52,687 nucleotides of DNA. Source: VRUE01 sp963703895. GTDB taxonomy: Bacteria; Actinomycetota; Thermoleophilia; Solirubrobacterales; 70-9. The notes under the pieces are model-generated. The model worked only from the letters and a program-made list of their open reading frames with translations, made no database searches and was not told the DNA's origin. Of this stretch, positions 7,332 to 15,629 are shown in pieces. Within the stretch, counting starts at the first letter, position 1. Every line of letters starts with the position of its first letter. The translations under genes and the position numbers were made by a program. Location of the stretch: the NCBI GenBank assembly GCA_963703895.1, contig CAVPFX010000004.1, positions 1-52,687 of the forward strand, in the 5' to 3' direction.

Positions 7332-8065
7332 AGACGCCGCCGATCGTCTCGCCGCAGGAGTGGCAGTCCGCCCGCGAGGAGTTGCTGGTCAAGGAGAAGG
7401 AGTTGACCCGCGCTCGCGACGCGCTGGCCGCCGAGCGGCGCCGGATGCCGCGGATGGCCGTGGAGAAGGGCTACCGCTTCGAGGGTCCGAACGGGCCGAC
7501 CAGCCTGCTCGACCTGTTCGAGGGGCGCCGCCAGTTGATCGTCTACCGCTTCTTCTTCGAGCCTGGCGTCGCCGGCTGGCCCGAGAGCGGCTGCCGCGGT
7601 TGCTCCTTCATGGCCGACCAGGTCGCCCACCTCGCCCATCTCAACTCGCGCGACACCACGTTCGTCAATGCCTCGCGCGCCCCGCAGGCCGATATCGAGC
7701 GCTGGAAGGCACGGATGGGCTGGGACATCCCCTGGTACACGATCACCGACGACTTCGACGCCGACTTCGGGGTCGACGAGTGGCACGGGACCAACGCCTT
7801 CTACCGCGACGACGAGGACCGGATCTTCCGCACGTACTTCATCGACAAGCGCGGCGACGAGGGCCTGGGAACGGCCTGGGCCTACCTTGACATCACGGCG
7901 CTCGGCCGCCAGGAGAAATGGGAGGACTCACCCGAGGGCTATCCGCAGAGCGAGCCCTACACGTGGTGGAACCTCCACGACGAGTACGACGAGCCGACCG
8001 TCCACGAGGCGGCCCTGTCGAGCGCCAGCGACTCGCAGCGCGGCTCGCGGAGCCCGCGGCCGTGA
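7328..8065 (+). CDS. DUF899 family protein (thioredoxin-like fold)
   Basis: 245 residues from the ATG at 7328, which overlaps the regulator stop by four bases. Family features: SPQEWQSAREELLVKEKELT, the RRMPRMAVEKGYRFEG segment, QLIVYRFFFEP, and a CRGC pair in ESGCRGCSFMADQVAHLAHL placed like a thioredoxin/peroxiredoxin active site. Later WDIPWYTITDDFDADFGV and ITALGRQEKWEDSPEGYPQ are typical of DUF899. No reaction is established for the family; the CxxC position suggests a redox role (inference). An in-frame ATG 75 bases upstream lies inside the regulator gene and is unlikely to be used. Confidence 0.88.
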   Translation: MKTPPIVSPQEWQSAREELLVKEKELTRARDALAAERRRMPRMAVEKGYRFEGPNGPTSLLDLFEGRRQLIVYRFFFEPGVAGWPESGCRGCSFMADQVAHLAHLNSRDTTFVNASRAPQADIERWKARMGWDIPWYTITDDFDADFGVDEWHGTNAFYRDDEDRIFRTYFIDKRGDEGLGTAWAYLDITALGRQEKWEDSPEGYPQSEPYTWWNLHDEYDEPTVHEAALSSASDSQRGSRSPRP

Positions 8066-8194
8066 TCCCGCTCGCACATGTCGGCGGCGTGCCGATGGAG
8101 GAGTCCTGCCCTGGCTGGCCGGCCCCGGCACAGGGTTGGTGGTGGCGCGAGCCTGGATCGCGGTGAACCTGCGACACCGAGACAGCCGAGACCG

Positions 8195-8644
8195 ATGAGC
8201 GGCGAGACGCTGCGCATCGAGCGCGCCTTCCAGGCCCCGGCCCAAGCGGTCTTCGACGCCTGGACCAACGAGGAGGTGCTGCGGCGCTGGTTCCACGCCG
8301 AGCACGACTGGGAGACCCCGGAAGCAAAGGTCGACCTACGCGTCGGCGGCACCGTCCGCGTGGTCATGCGCGACCCCCACAAGGACGCCGAGCACGGCGG
8401 CAGCGGTCACTACACCGAGGTCGATCCCCCGACCCGCTTGGCGTTCACCTGGATCTGGGACGAAGACAACACCAGGAAAACTCTGATCGAGCTCGACTTC
8501 GAGGAGTCCGAAGGGGTGACCACGGTGCGCATGACCCACAGCGGTCTAAGGGACGAGGAGTCGGTTCAGTCACATGAAGGCGGCTGGACTGGGTGCTTCG
8601 AGAACCTGGAGCGCACACTCGAGGCGCTACCAAAAGAGCAATGA
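8195..8644 (+). CDS. SRPBCC / AHSA1-domain protein
   Basis: 149 residues from the ATG at 8195; the frame is open further upstream but that part is not protein-like. Typical START-like AHSA1 pattern: LRIERAFQAPAQAVFDAWTN, EVLRRWFHAE, GGTVRVVMRDP, YTEVDPPTRLAFTW, TTVRMTHSGL and HEGGWTGCFENLERTLEA. Members of this fold bind hydrophobic ligands in a deep cavity; ligand unknown. It follows DUF899 by 129 bases with no gene between. ArsR, DUF899 and AHSA1 together form a recurrent small operon type. Confidence 0.88.
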   Translation: MSGETLRIERAFQAPAQAVFDAWTNEEVLRRWFHAEHDWETPEAKVDLRVGGTVRVVMRDPHKDAEHGGSGHYTEVDPPTRLAFTWIWDEDNTRKTLIELDFEESEGVTTVRMTHSGLRDEESVQSHEGGWTGCFENLERTLEALPKEQ

Positions 8645-8769
8645 ATGCGCTGAGAGCATCGTGGCCATTGGACGAATTGCGGCCCCTCAAACGCCACCAT
8701 AAGCCGGAGGCACACGCACCAAGCAAGCGGTCGCGACCCGACCGTTATGCAATCTCGCAGCCCGGATGT

Positions 8770-11139
8770 TTAAGGAGCAAAACGATGCTCGGCTAGATAA
8801 AGGCGCTTGCCGGAAACTTTGTTCGTGTAGGCACCCGTGGCGATGCATTCGATAGCCCCCGGGCAGTCGACCGCCTTGAGGGTCGTAGCGGTGCTAGCCG
8901 GAGCCGGAATAATGGAGTCGGCTCCCCAAGTGCCACTTTGAAGCCTGGCCCCTACAGCTCCAATCGTCGATCCCAGGACAAATTCTCCTGCCGCCGAGCA
9001 CAAAGTTGAGGAGCTACAGCTCACGCCATTCAGTTTTGCCGCTCCGGGGTACGCCAGCGTCGAACTCTCGATCGCCCAGGCCGAACCGTTCCATCGCTCA
9101 ATAAGTGCGTGAGTGCCAGATGAATCCGTGAAGTAACCAACTGCAACGCAGTTGGTTACAGCCACACAATCCACACTACGAAGTTCTGAGGCGGTTGCGC
9201 CACTTGGATTTGGAATAGTTACGAGACTCCAGCTAGACCCGCTCCGCCGAGCAGCAAAGGCTAGGGTCGGCCCGGAGGTACTCGCGTAACTCCCCACAGC
9301 CATACAGGATTCACCAGCGCAACTGACGGATCGCAAACTCCCGGGTCTATTTCCTGGTGGATTTAGAATCGCCTGCGAATTCCAGGAATAGCCAAATTTG
9401 CTCGAAGTTAGGACGGAGACCGTAGGCTTGCTAGGAGGTTTCACTTCGCCTACTGCAGCGCAGAACGCGATACTAGTGCAAGATATTCCATTTGCCCTCG
9501 CTGTTCCTTCAAGACTATTAATTAGGTTAAAGGGATCATTAAGGTTGGTCCACGTAGATCCGTCCCAGCGACTGCTGATTCCTCGTGAGGAGGAGCCTGT
9601 TTTGTAACCCGCCATTAGACACCAGGTTGATGACACACAAGACAAGCTCGTTGGAAAGTCAGATCCCGAACTAGTTGGGGCGGATATCGAACTCCAAATG
9701 GCACCATTCCATTGTCGAATGGCAGAATCCGTCACGGTTTTTTCCGAAATACCGGATCCTGTGATACGAGCTTTTGGACCAGCGGCCATGCACCAATTAG
9801 AGGCGGTACATGAAACGGCCGCAAGTTCATTGTCACCATCGTTACTGGTCCCATTTGACTCATTAGCTACCGGAGCCACACCCCAGCTGCCGTTCGCGCT
9901 CGGTGCCACATTGGGAATACCATTGGGCGCTCCCATTCCACTGGGGCCGTCATATCCCACTTGGGCATTGCAGAAAGAGAATTGTTTACAACCAAAAAGC
10001 TGATTTGTACCACTGGTGATGTCGTGGAGAGAGGTTTGGCTATATAGCGCTGCCCCTCCTAGCGAGCGCGTATAGGCGGAGGCTTGCGCCATGATTCCAG
10101 CCCAAAGTGGTGTCCCCGCGCTCGTCCCTCCTACTACGGCCCAACCTCCGCTGCTATAGGAATTATAAATTGAAACCGGCGTGTTGCTGTCGGCGACAGC
10201 AGCTACATCATTGGCCAGCCGGCCGGCGCACCCAGTATTTTTTTGCCAAAGTGGCTTCGTGTGAAGAGCGCTGCATCCGCCGCCGCTCAGAAACCAAACC
10301 GTCTCCGACCACAATCGTTCAACCCCACTGTTGGGGGTAAGGGTGGTTCCTCCTACGGCGATCACCGTAGGAAGTACCGCCGGATAACCTGGAGCTTCGA
10401 TTTCAGGATGATCGTAATAATGTTCGTAACCCCAATCCCCTGCCGAGGCGAAAGTGGGGCTTCCTGGCTGGTTGTAGTACGGATCGTATTTAAGCCAAGT
10501 TGATCTCTCGGAGTCACCGTAGCTATTGGTGATTACCGTGGCGCCGAGCTTTCCGGCAGTATTAGCAGCCGTCGCAAGGTTTGAGATCGTGGCATCGCTC
10601 GCCTCCACCAAAAGAATGCGGCAGAGAGGACATCCCGTGGAGACCATTGCCATGTCCAGGGCAGCCTCCTTGGCCCAAAGGGAACTTGGCGAGGGAAAAG
10701 GGATGAATCCAGCTTGATTAACTTTTTTGAAACAGCCGCTTGCTTCGGTGCAAGGGGGAAGCCCGTAAGTGGATCGGTAAGTATTCAGATCGCTCGCAGC
10801 GCTGGGGTAGTCATAGGCCACGACGATAGCCACCGTTGCGCCGACGCCTCCCGAAGTAGGGATGCTGTACGCGGATCGAAGATCTGACGGAGAGTAGCCA
10901 CCCAACATTCCTGAGCCCGGATAAACGTCGGGCGCGAGACTATCGGCCGACGTTGGGTGCTTAGAGACTTCCAGAACACCACAAGACAGTGTTTGCGCCG
11001 TGGCGGATGGACAGCGGTGAGTAACGCGCGACTCGGCACTTCTCGCCGAAGCCAGTCCAAAGATGATCGCCAATCCAGCGACGAGCAAGAAGCGTCCAAG
11101 AAGATGCGTGGTGACTGGGCGAGAGGTTAAGGTGATCAA
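8770..11139 (-). CDS. Secreted S53 (sedolisin) peptidase with C-terminal seven-repeat domain
   Basis: 789 residues. A signal peptide (hydrophobic 12-31) is followed by the sedolisin catalytic domain at about 75-420. The triad and oxyanion residues are visible: Glu158 and Asp162 in WAKEAALDM, Asp235 in SAGDWG and Ser340 in GGTSAGTPLWAG, with a calcium-site-like end YDGPSGMGAPNG. The classical 170-200 residue pro-domain is absent or very short. From about 430 to the end are seven units of 45-50 residues marked by C-x(5-6)-C-x-A-x-G (for example SCVSSTWCLMAG and DCVAVTNCVAVG), likely a beta-propeller. Start TTG at 11139 after AGGA. Base composition is visibly less GC-rich than the neighbours, suggesting transfer. 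Confidence 0.9.
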   Translation of the reverse strand: MITLTSRPVTTHLLGRFLLVAGLAIIFGLASARSAESRVTHRCPSATAQTLSCGVLEVSKHPTSADSLAPDVYPGSGMLGGYSPSDLRSAYSIPTSGGVGATVAIVVAYDYPSAASDLNTYRSTYGLPPCTEASGCFKKVNQAGFIPFPSPSSLWAKEAALDMAMVSTGCPLCRILLVEASDATISNLATAANTAGKLGATVITNSYGDSERSTWLKYDPYYNQPGSPTFASAGDWGYEHYYDHPEIEAPGYPAVLPTVIAVGGTTLTPNSGVERLWSETVWFLSGGGCSALHTKPLWQKNTGCAGRLANDVAAVADSNTPVSIYNSYSSGGWAVVGGTSAGTPLWAGIMAQASAYTRSLGGAALYSQTSLHDITSGTNQLFGCKQFSFCNAQVGYDGPSGMGAPNGIPNVAPSANGSWGVAPVANESNGTSNDGDNELAAVSCTASNWCMAAGPKARITGSGISEKTVTDSAIRQWNGAIWSSISAPTSSGSDFPTSLSCVSSTWCLMAGYKTGSSSRGISSRWDGSTWTNLNDPFNLINSLEGTARANGISCTSIAFCAAVGEVKPPSKPTVSVLTSSKFGYSWNSQAILNPPGNRPGSLRSVSCAGESCMAVGSYASTSGPTLAFAARRSGSSWSLVTIPNPSGATASELRSVDCVAVTNCVAVGYFTDSSGTHALIERWNGSAWAIESSTLAYPGAAKLNGVSCSSSTLCSAAGEFVLGSTIGAVGARLQSGTWGADSIIPAPASTATTLKAVDCPGAIECIATGAYTNKVSGKRLYLAEHRFAP

Positions 11140-11146
11140 GGATCCT

Positions 11147-11177
11147 AGACTAGTTTAGTCTCCCTTATCGCTGTCAA
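11147..11177 (-). promoter_or_regulatory. Possible promoter with inverted repeat upstream of the S53 gene
   Basis: On the minus strand TTGACA (11177-11172) is a consensus -35. TAGTCT (11152-11147) could be the -10, though 19 bases apart is long; TAAACT is an alternative with 14. The region 11147-11161 is an exact inverted repeat, AGACTA-GTT-TAGTCT, which could be an operator. Position directly upstream of the TTG start at 11139 fits. Confidence 0.35.
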
Positions 11178-11479
11178 CCCCACTATTGAGTACATCCCGA
11201 GTATCTAGCGGTACTCCTCGTTTCGATGGTGAGCCCACGTCTTTCACTGGGCAGTAGAGGGTTACCAGCGAGTCACACAAGCCCTGGTAACACCTTTGCT
11301 TAACGCCCGTGACAAGGTCATGCGGGCCAATCCCGTCGAGCGTCTCGAAGATGTCGACCGCCGACTACCAGCCGTTCCTCGGCGCGAAGCAGGTCGAGCG
11401 CTCCGACCCCCTCCCTCCGTACACCAACGAGATCAGCTGCCGGTCGACCTTCTTTTCCGTCGGCGGATCGTCGTCAGCG
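11178..11479. other. No recognisable gene
   Basis: About 300 bases between the S53 promoter region and the relaxase remnant. Short frames in both directions do not resemble proteins I know. Composition shifts from AT-richer (left) to GC-rich (right, from about 11290), so a junction between the S53 region and the remnant probably lies near 11290. Confidence 0.4.
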
Positions 11480-12070
11480 TCACCGACTCAGTGACCCTGG
11501 TGAGATAGGTGTAGTGCTGCCGGTCCGACCGCGCCGATCTGGCGGGGATCGCCGATCACTACCAGCCTGCCCCCGCACTCCACAGCGAGCAGGCGAAGTG
11601 CCTCCGTGTCGAAAGTCGAGTCGTGCTCGCCTCGTCGAGCACGATCTCCGTCCCCGCCGACAGCGGCCGGCGACCTTCGGCGCAGCGCCTGTCGGTGAGG
11701 TCGAGGAGCCTTGGGGTCGACACATCGCGCGCAGCCAACCTCTTCAGCTCCCCGGCTGCGGTGCGGGTGGTGGCGCAGCCAACCACGGGCACTCCCCTGT
11801 GCTTGCCATACCTCCTGCGCGGTCGAGACCGCCATCGTCTTCCCGGTAACGGGCCAGACGGCGACCGTGACCACCTGCTCCCCGCCTTCGGTCAGATGCC
11901 TGACCATCTCCTGCTGGTCGGCCCAGGTAGGAGTGGCGCCCGAGGACAGAATCCACCAGCCGGCGCTCGACGACGGCGACCCTGCGTCGGTACTCGCGAG
12001 GGCGCCCTCGACGAAGTGGCCCTCGACATCGTCGATGCGAGGCCTGAGTCTCGCTCGTCTGGGAATAGGT
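11480..12070 (-). pseudogene. Remnant of a MobF (TraA/TrwC-like) relaxase-helicase
   Basis: No single frame is intact, but the pieces line up in the right order on the minus strand: REYRRRVAVVERRLVDSVL, EMVRHLTEGGEQVVTVAV with a degenerate Walker A (WPVTGKTMAVSTAQEVWQA), PVVGCATTRTAAGELKRLAA, LSAGTEIVLDEAS (Walker B) and ALRLLAVECGGRLVVIGDPRQIGAV. This is the helicase half of MobF relaxases from conjugative plasmids and ICEs. At least two frame changes break it (near 11560-11640 and 11790). The N-terminal relaxase domain would lie at higher coordinates and is not recognisable. The fragment marks an old conjugative element next to tRNA-Glu. Confidence 0.7.
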
Positions 12071-12649
12071 GAGCTCTGTCGTGGGTGGCTACTGACTGGT
12101 TATGCAGATGCCTGTGGGCGGTGCGTTTGCTCGGCGCCAGGCGACGAAGCTCCGCCCCCGTCAGGGCCGAGATCAGCCCCAGCGCCCTAACGGGCGCTGT
12201 AGAAGTCGCCGCCGCAGGCGGACCAGACGCCGCGCCCAGCGCGGCGAGTCTGGGTCTGGGCACGGTCGAAGCGGGCAGGCCATCGAAGCGGTAAACCTCG
12301 CCGAAGCTGAGCAAGTTCGAGCTGGCGGCCGCCGATGAGGCCGTCATCGAGGAGCTGAACGTCACGACTTGCCGGAGGGGCACTACTTCTACGTCGAGGT
12401 GATCGAAACGATCGCCGGTGGCGCCACAAAGCTGATGGCTGCTACGAGCTGATCTACGGGAGCCCTCCTCATCCAGATGACTGAGCGAGGTCGTCGGCGG
12501 CACCCGCCCCGAAAGGAAAAACGGCCCCTCAAAAACGGCCCTTTTTCTGACTTTTACTGACCCCCGTTGACCTTCACGACAATTGAGGCCGGCAAGTGAC
12601 GATCGCACTCGCAGAGCCAGATTTCGCTCCACAAGCGGGCGAGCCTAAG
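12071..12649. other. Decayed sequence between relaxase remnant and tRNA-Glu
   Basis: I find no intact gene. A plus-strand piece near 12310-12450 reads KFELAAADEAVIEELN and, after a shift, GHYFYVEVIETIAGGATKL, probably a broken gene of unknown family. At 12519-12546 the sequence has two copies of AAAAACGGCCC followed by a T run, a terminator-like repeat. At 12550-12572 is a (GTCAG)-A-rich repeat on the minus strand and an 11-base word (CCCCGTTGACC) that recurs inside the tRNA-Glu at 12719-12729. Confidence 0.4.
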
Positions 12650-12745
12650 TGCGCCCGGAGAGAATCGAACTCTCGACCTCCGGCTTGAAAGACCGGCGCT
12701 CTTTGGGGCTCGTTAAAACCCCGTTGACCACTGAGCTACGGGCGC
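12650..12745 (-). tRNA. tRNA-Glu (UUC) with an extra hairpin in the D-loop
   Basis: The cloverleaf is clear except in the D-arm. Acceptor GCGCCCG pairs with CGGGCGC plus discriminator A; anticodon arm CCGGT-CTTTCAA-GCCGG gives anticodon UUC; T-arm GAGAG-TTCGATT-CTCTC. The D-stem GCTC/GAGC encloses 31 bases instead of 8-11. The surplus includes GGGGTTT-TAAC-GAGCCCC, a self-contained 7-bp hairpin (with G-T pairs) on a four-base loop. Total length is 96 bases. It could be a functional tRNA with an extended D-arm or an inactivated copy. Decayed mobile sequence lies at its 3' side. Confidence 0.8.
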
Positions 12746-12779
12746 TCACGCATCCCTGCGTGATCAGATTATGCCTGTC

Positions 12780-13923
12780 TCAGAGCCCGAACGTCTTGGC
12801 GATGATGTTGCGCTGAATCTCTGAAGTGCCGCCGTAGATCGTCGAGACGAGAGCGCTGCGGACGAGGCGCTCCATGTCGTACTCGGAGGCGTAGCCGTAG
12901 CCGCCCATCATCTGCATCCCTTCGAGCGCGGCACGCTTGGTCGTCTCGGTGACGAAGAGCTTCACCATCGAGGCCTCGCGGGGCAGCATGCGGTCGGGAT
13001 CCTCGTCGGTGAGGGTGGCGACCCATCGGGTCATCAGGCGCGCCGCCTCGAAGCTCGGTCGCCATGTCGGCGATGCGGTGCTGCAGCGCCTGGAAGGAGC
13101 CGATCGGGCGGTTGAACTGTTCGCGCTCCTTGACGTAGACGATCAGGTCGTCGAAGACGCGCTGGGCGATGCCGAGCATAGTCGCGGCGAGGATCAGGCG
13201 CTCGACGTTGAGGCCGGCCATCAGCTGGGTCCAGGCCTGGTCGACCTGGCCGAGTACGGCGCTAGCGGGCGCGGCGACGTCGGTCAGGTAGAGGTGGTTG
13301 GTGTCGCGGCCGCCCATCGTGTCGATCGGGACGATCTCGAGGCCGTCGGTCTCGCGCGGCAGCCAGATCATCGTCAGGCCCTCGTGCTTGGAGGCCGAGC
13401 GGGTGGTGCGACAGACGACGAGGATGTGGTCGGCGATGTGGGCGTTGGAGCAGAAGACCTTCTGGCCGTTGAGGACGAAGCCGTCGTCGACGCTCTCGGC
13501 GAAGGTGGAGAGCGAGCCGACGTCGGAGCCGGCCTCGGGCTCGGTCATCGCGATCGCCTCGACCGCGCCGCCGGCGATGCCGCCGAGGATCTCCTGCTTC
13601 TGCTCCTCGGTGCCGAAGCGGTTGGTGGCGCCGGCGACGATCAGCGTCGTCGCGTAGCCGCCGATTGGAGCGAGGGCCCGCGAGGTCTCCTCCATGAAGA
13701 TGCAGGCGTCCAGCATCGTGCCCCCGGAGCCGCCGTACTCCTCGGGGATCGTCAGCCCGAGCCAGCCGAGCTCAGCCATCTCCTTGTAGATCTGCTCGTT
13801 GTGGTGCTCGGTGTAGCCCTCGGTGAGGCGCTCGCGCTGATCCTGCGTACCGCACTCGTGGTCGCAGTAACGCTGGATCGCGTCGACGAAATCCTCTTGC
13901 TCGTCCGTAAGGGCGAAGTCCAC
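12780..13923 (-). pseudogene. Acyl-CoA dehydrogenase, frameshifted
   Basis: FAD enzyme that oxidises acyl-CoA to enoyl-CoA. Read 5' to 3' from 13923: MDFALTDEQEDFVDAIQRYC, GLTIPEEYGGSGG, IAMTEPEAGSDVGSL (FAD/substrate loop), VKEREQFNRPIGSFQALQHRIADMATEL. The frame then shifts at about 13051 (one extra base in GAGCTTCGAG) and continues ARLMTRWVATLTDED to MMGGYGYASEYDMERLVR and IYGGTSEIQRNIIAKTFGL, stop at 12780. Restored length is about 380 residues, normal. In the IYGGTSEIQ motif the Glu that is catalytic in medium-chain enzymes is Gly, as in several other subfamilies. One indel in an otherwise sound gene may be a base-call error. Confidence 0.85.
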
Positions 13924-13993
13924 GAAGCGGCAGCCTAACGGTCTATTCGAACCGATTGGTTAGCGGAGACCCCGCCAGGTTGCGCCGCAGTGC

Positions 13994-14575
13994 TCAGGAG
14001 TGGCCGAGGGCCTCGGCCACGTCTCTCTCCTCAACCGGATCCGAGTCATCGCCGCCGGCCTTAGCGACCGCTTTCTCAAGAACCTCGTACGCGGCCTCCG
14101 CGGCATTGGCGATGTCACCGTGGCGATTTTCGCGCCGCAACTGGGTTGACACTTCCAACAGCTTCTCCAGGAGGGGGACCAGCCCACGCCTTTCCTGCTG
14201 GTCGATCGTGCGAAAAAGAATCAGTGCGAGTTCGAGCGGCCGAACGAGCTGGTCACGCTCTTCGTCATCGAACTCGCGCAGGGACGAGAGTGGCTTGGCC
14301 AGCTCGGGCTCGATGCCGAGGCGTTCGACGAAGGCAGTCCGGTCCCGTTCGCGGAATAGGCGACGAGCATCCTCCTGCGGGTCGGCAGCCTCCTGTTCGT
14401 GCGCCACGGCGACGAAAACCGAAGCGAGATCCTGGAGCTTTTGCTCGCTCGGCAGCAGACCGCCTTTCTCAATCTCATGGATGTAAGAGGGGCTGATGCC
14501 AACTCTCTCGGTGAAGAGCCGCATCGGTATGCGGCGCCGCTTCCTGAGGTCGGAGAAGGTCTGGTCGAAGGACAT
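13994..14575 (-). CDS. XRE-family helix-turn-helix regulator
   Basis: 193 residues from the ATG at 14575 (MSFDQTFSDLRKRRRIP); an upstream in-frame start at 14608 is also possible. The HTH at about 8-60 reads RLFTERVGISPSYIHEIEKG and LLPSEQKLQDLASV. The rest (about 75-190) is helical and charged, with no effector domain I recognise. It is transcribed away from the two membrane-anchored genes at 14852-16486, with an AT-rich 240-base gap between, so it may regulate them and itself. Confidence 0.85.
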   Translation of the reverse strand: MSFDQTFSDLRKRRRIPMRLFTERVGISPSYIHEIEKGGLLPSEQKLQDLASVFVAVAHEQEAADPQEDARRLFRERDRTAFVERLGIEPELAKPLSSLREFDDEERDQLVRPLELALILFRTIDQQERRGLVPLLEKLLEVSTQLRRENRHGDIANAAEAAYEVLEKAVAKAGGDDSDPVEERDVAEALGHS

Positions 14576-14639
14576 GATCTGCGTGTAGTGGCGGCCAGAG
14601 TTAGACAAATGGCTCGGACGACTAGCTGCTCATTTCCGG

Positions 14640-14851
14640 CCATCGCCGCTTGTCGTATCTCGCAATTTCTTTCTCGGTAAGTGCAAAAAGAAAACGTACC
14701 AAGGTGGACAAACTTTCGATTTCCTCAGATGGCCCGTTCTTAATCTTCGAACAGAATCTTGAGAACTGATTAGGGTTGCCTAATTTTAGAGAACGAATCG
14801 TTTGATTTATAGCTTAAAATAGTCGTTCTGCTAGACTGAAAATCCCTGCTT
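14640..14851. promoter_or_regulatory. AT-rich divergent regulatory region
   Basis: About 210 bases, much richer in A+T than the surroundings, between the XRE gene and the plus-strand gene at 14852. Several copies of GTTCT/AGAAC occur: GTTCTTAATCTTCGAAC near 14742, TTGAGAAC near 14759 and AGAACGA ... TCGTTCT near 14790-14828. TAGACT just before 14852 is a possible -10. These are candidate operators of the XRE protein, with no proof from the sequence alone. Confidence 0.3.
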
Positions 14852-15629
14852 ATGACGACTCATTATCGCCACTACGCAGTTGCGAAAAAGCGTCAGGGCT
14901 GCACCGAGCCCAACGGATCTCCGACGACTGCTCGGGGGTACCCGCAGAGCAGTCGTCGCAGGCCCTGTCATGGATGCAAGGGGACGCCGGGGAGCGAAGC
15001 TCCCGGACGGGCACCGGCACTTCAAGCGCTCGGCGCAATCGGCGCAATCGTCTTCTGCATCGCGACAATCGCGATCTCGGCGGCGATCTGCATCGCAAGC
15101 TCCGCCACCAGCGCGATCGACATCCGCCTGACCAGCTCCAGCGAAGACGCGCCCCTACTCGAGATCCGGGGAAGCGGCGCCAACGGCGATGACCCCTCGG
15201 GTTCCTACAGGGCCACGCTCAATCTCAGCAAGATCCCCTGCCCCGGCCAGTACCGGCTGCTCTCCGAACAGGAAAACCAGATCACTGGCGACTGGAAGCT
15301 CGCTCAGCGCGATCGCGACCTTGGGCACCGTCACCTCCAACCCTCCCGGCTTGTCGTGCGGCGACCCCCTCCCTCCGCAGAGCGGCGTGGAGACCCTGGT
15401 GCTGCAGTCCGGCGGGTCACAGCCGCTCTGGATGCACGGACACCGGATTGGCACCGCCCCCTTCTCGGGGAAGCTGCGACTCAGCGGGCTACCTCAATGC
15501 AACACCCCCTACGCCCTAATCGCGCGCTTCAAATTGGGGGGACAGCGACTCACGCTGCGCTCCAGCATCACGCTCAGCGATGTCAGCGCGACCGGCGGGG
15601 AAGGGCCGATGGAGGTTGCGGGGTGCTGA
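14852..15629 (+). pseudogene. Membrane-anchored protein of unknown function, frameshifted
   Basis: The first half reads in one frame: a Cys/Arg-rich start, then one hydrophobic helix (ALGAIGAIVFCIATIAISAA), then EIRGSGANGDDPSGSYRATL and NLSKIPCPGQYRLLSEQEN. Around 15250-15310 protein-like character moves to another frame, which continues LSAIATLGTVTSNPPGLSCG, GSQPLWMHGHRIGTAPFSG and stops at 15629 (MEVAGC). A single indel would join them into a protein of about 258 residues with one membrane anchor and an extracytoplasmic domain. The exact start is uncertain. I do not recognise the family. It overlaps the next gene by seven bases. Confidence 0.5.

Noticed and set aside
11892..12632. 741-base open frame on the minus strand (246 codons) beside tRNA-Glu
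   Set aside because: The translation is Ser/Arg/Ala-rich with no motif, and part of the relaxase remnant is readable in another frame over the same bases. High-GC DNA gives such frames by chance.
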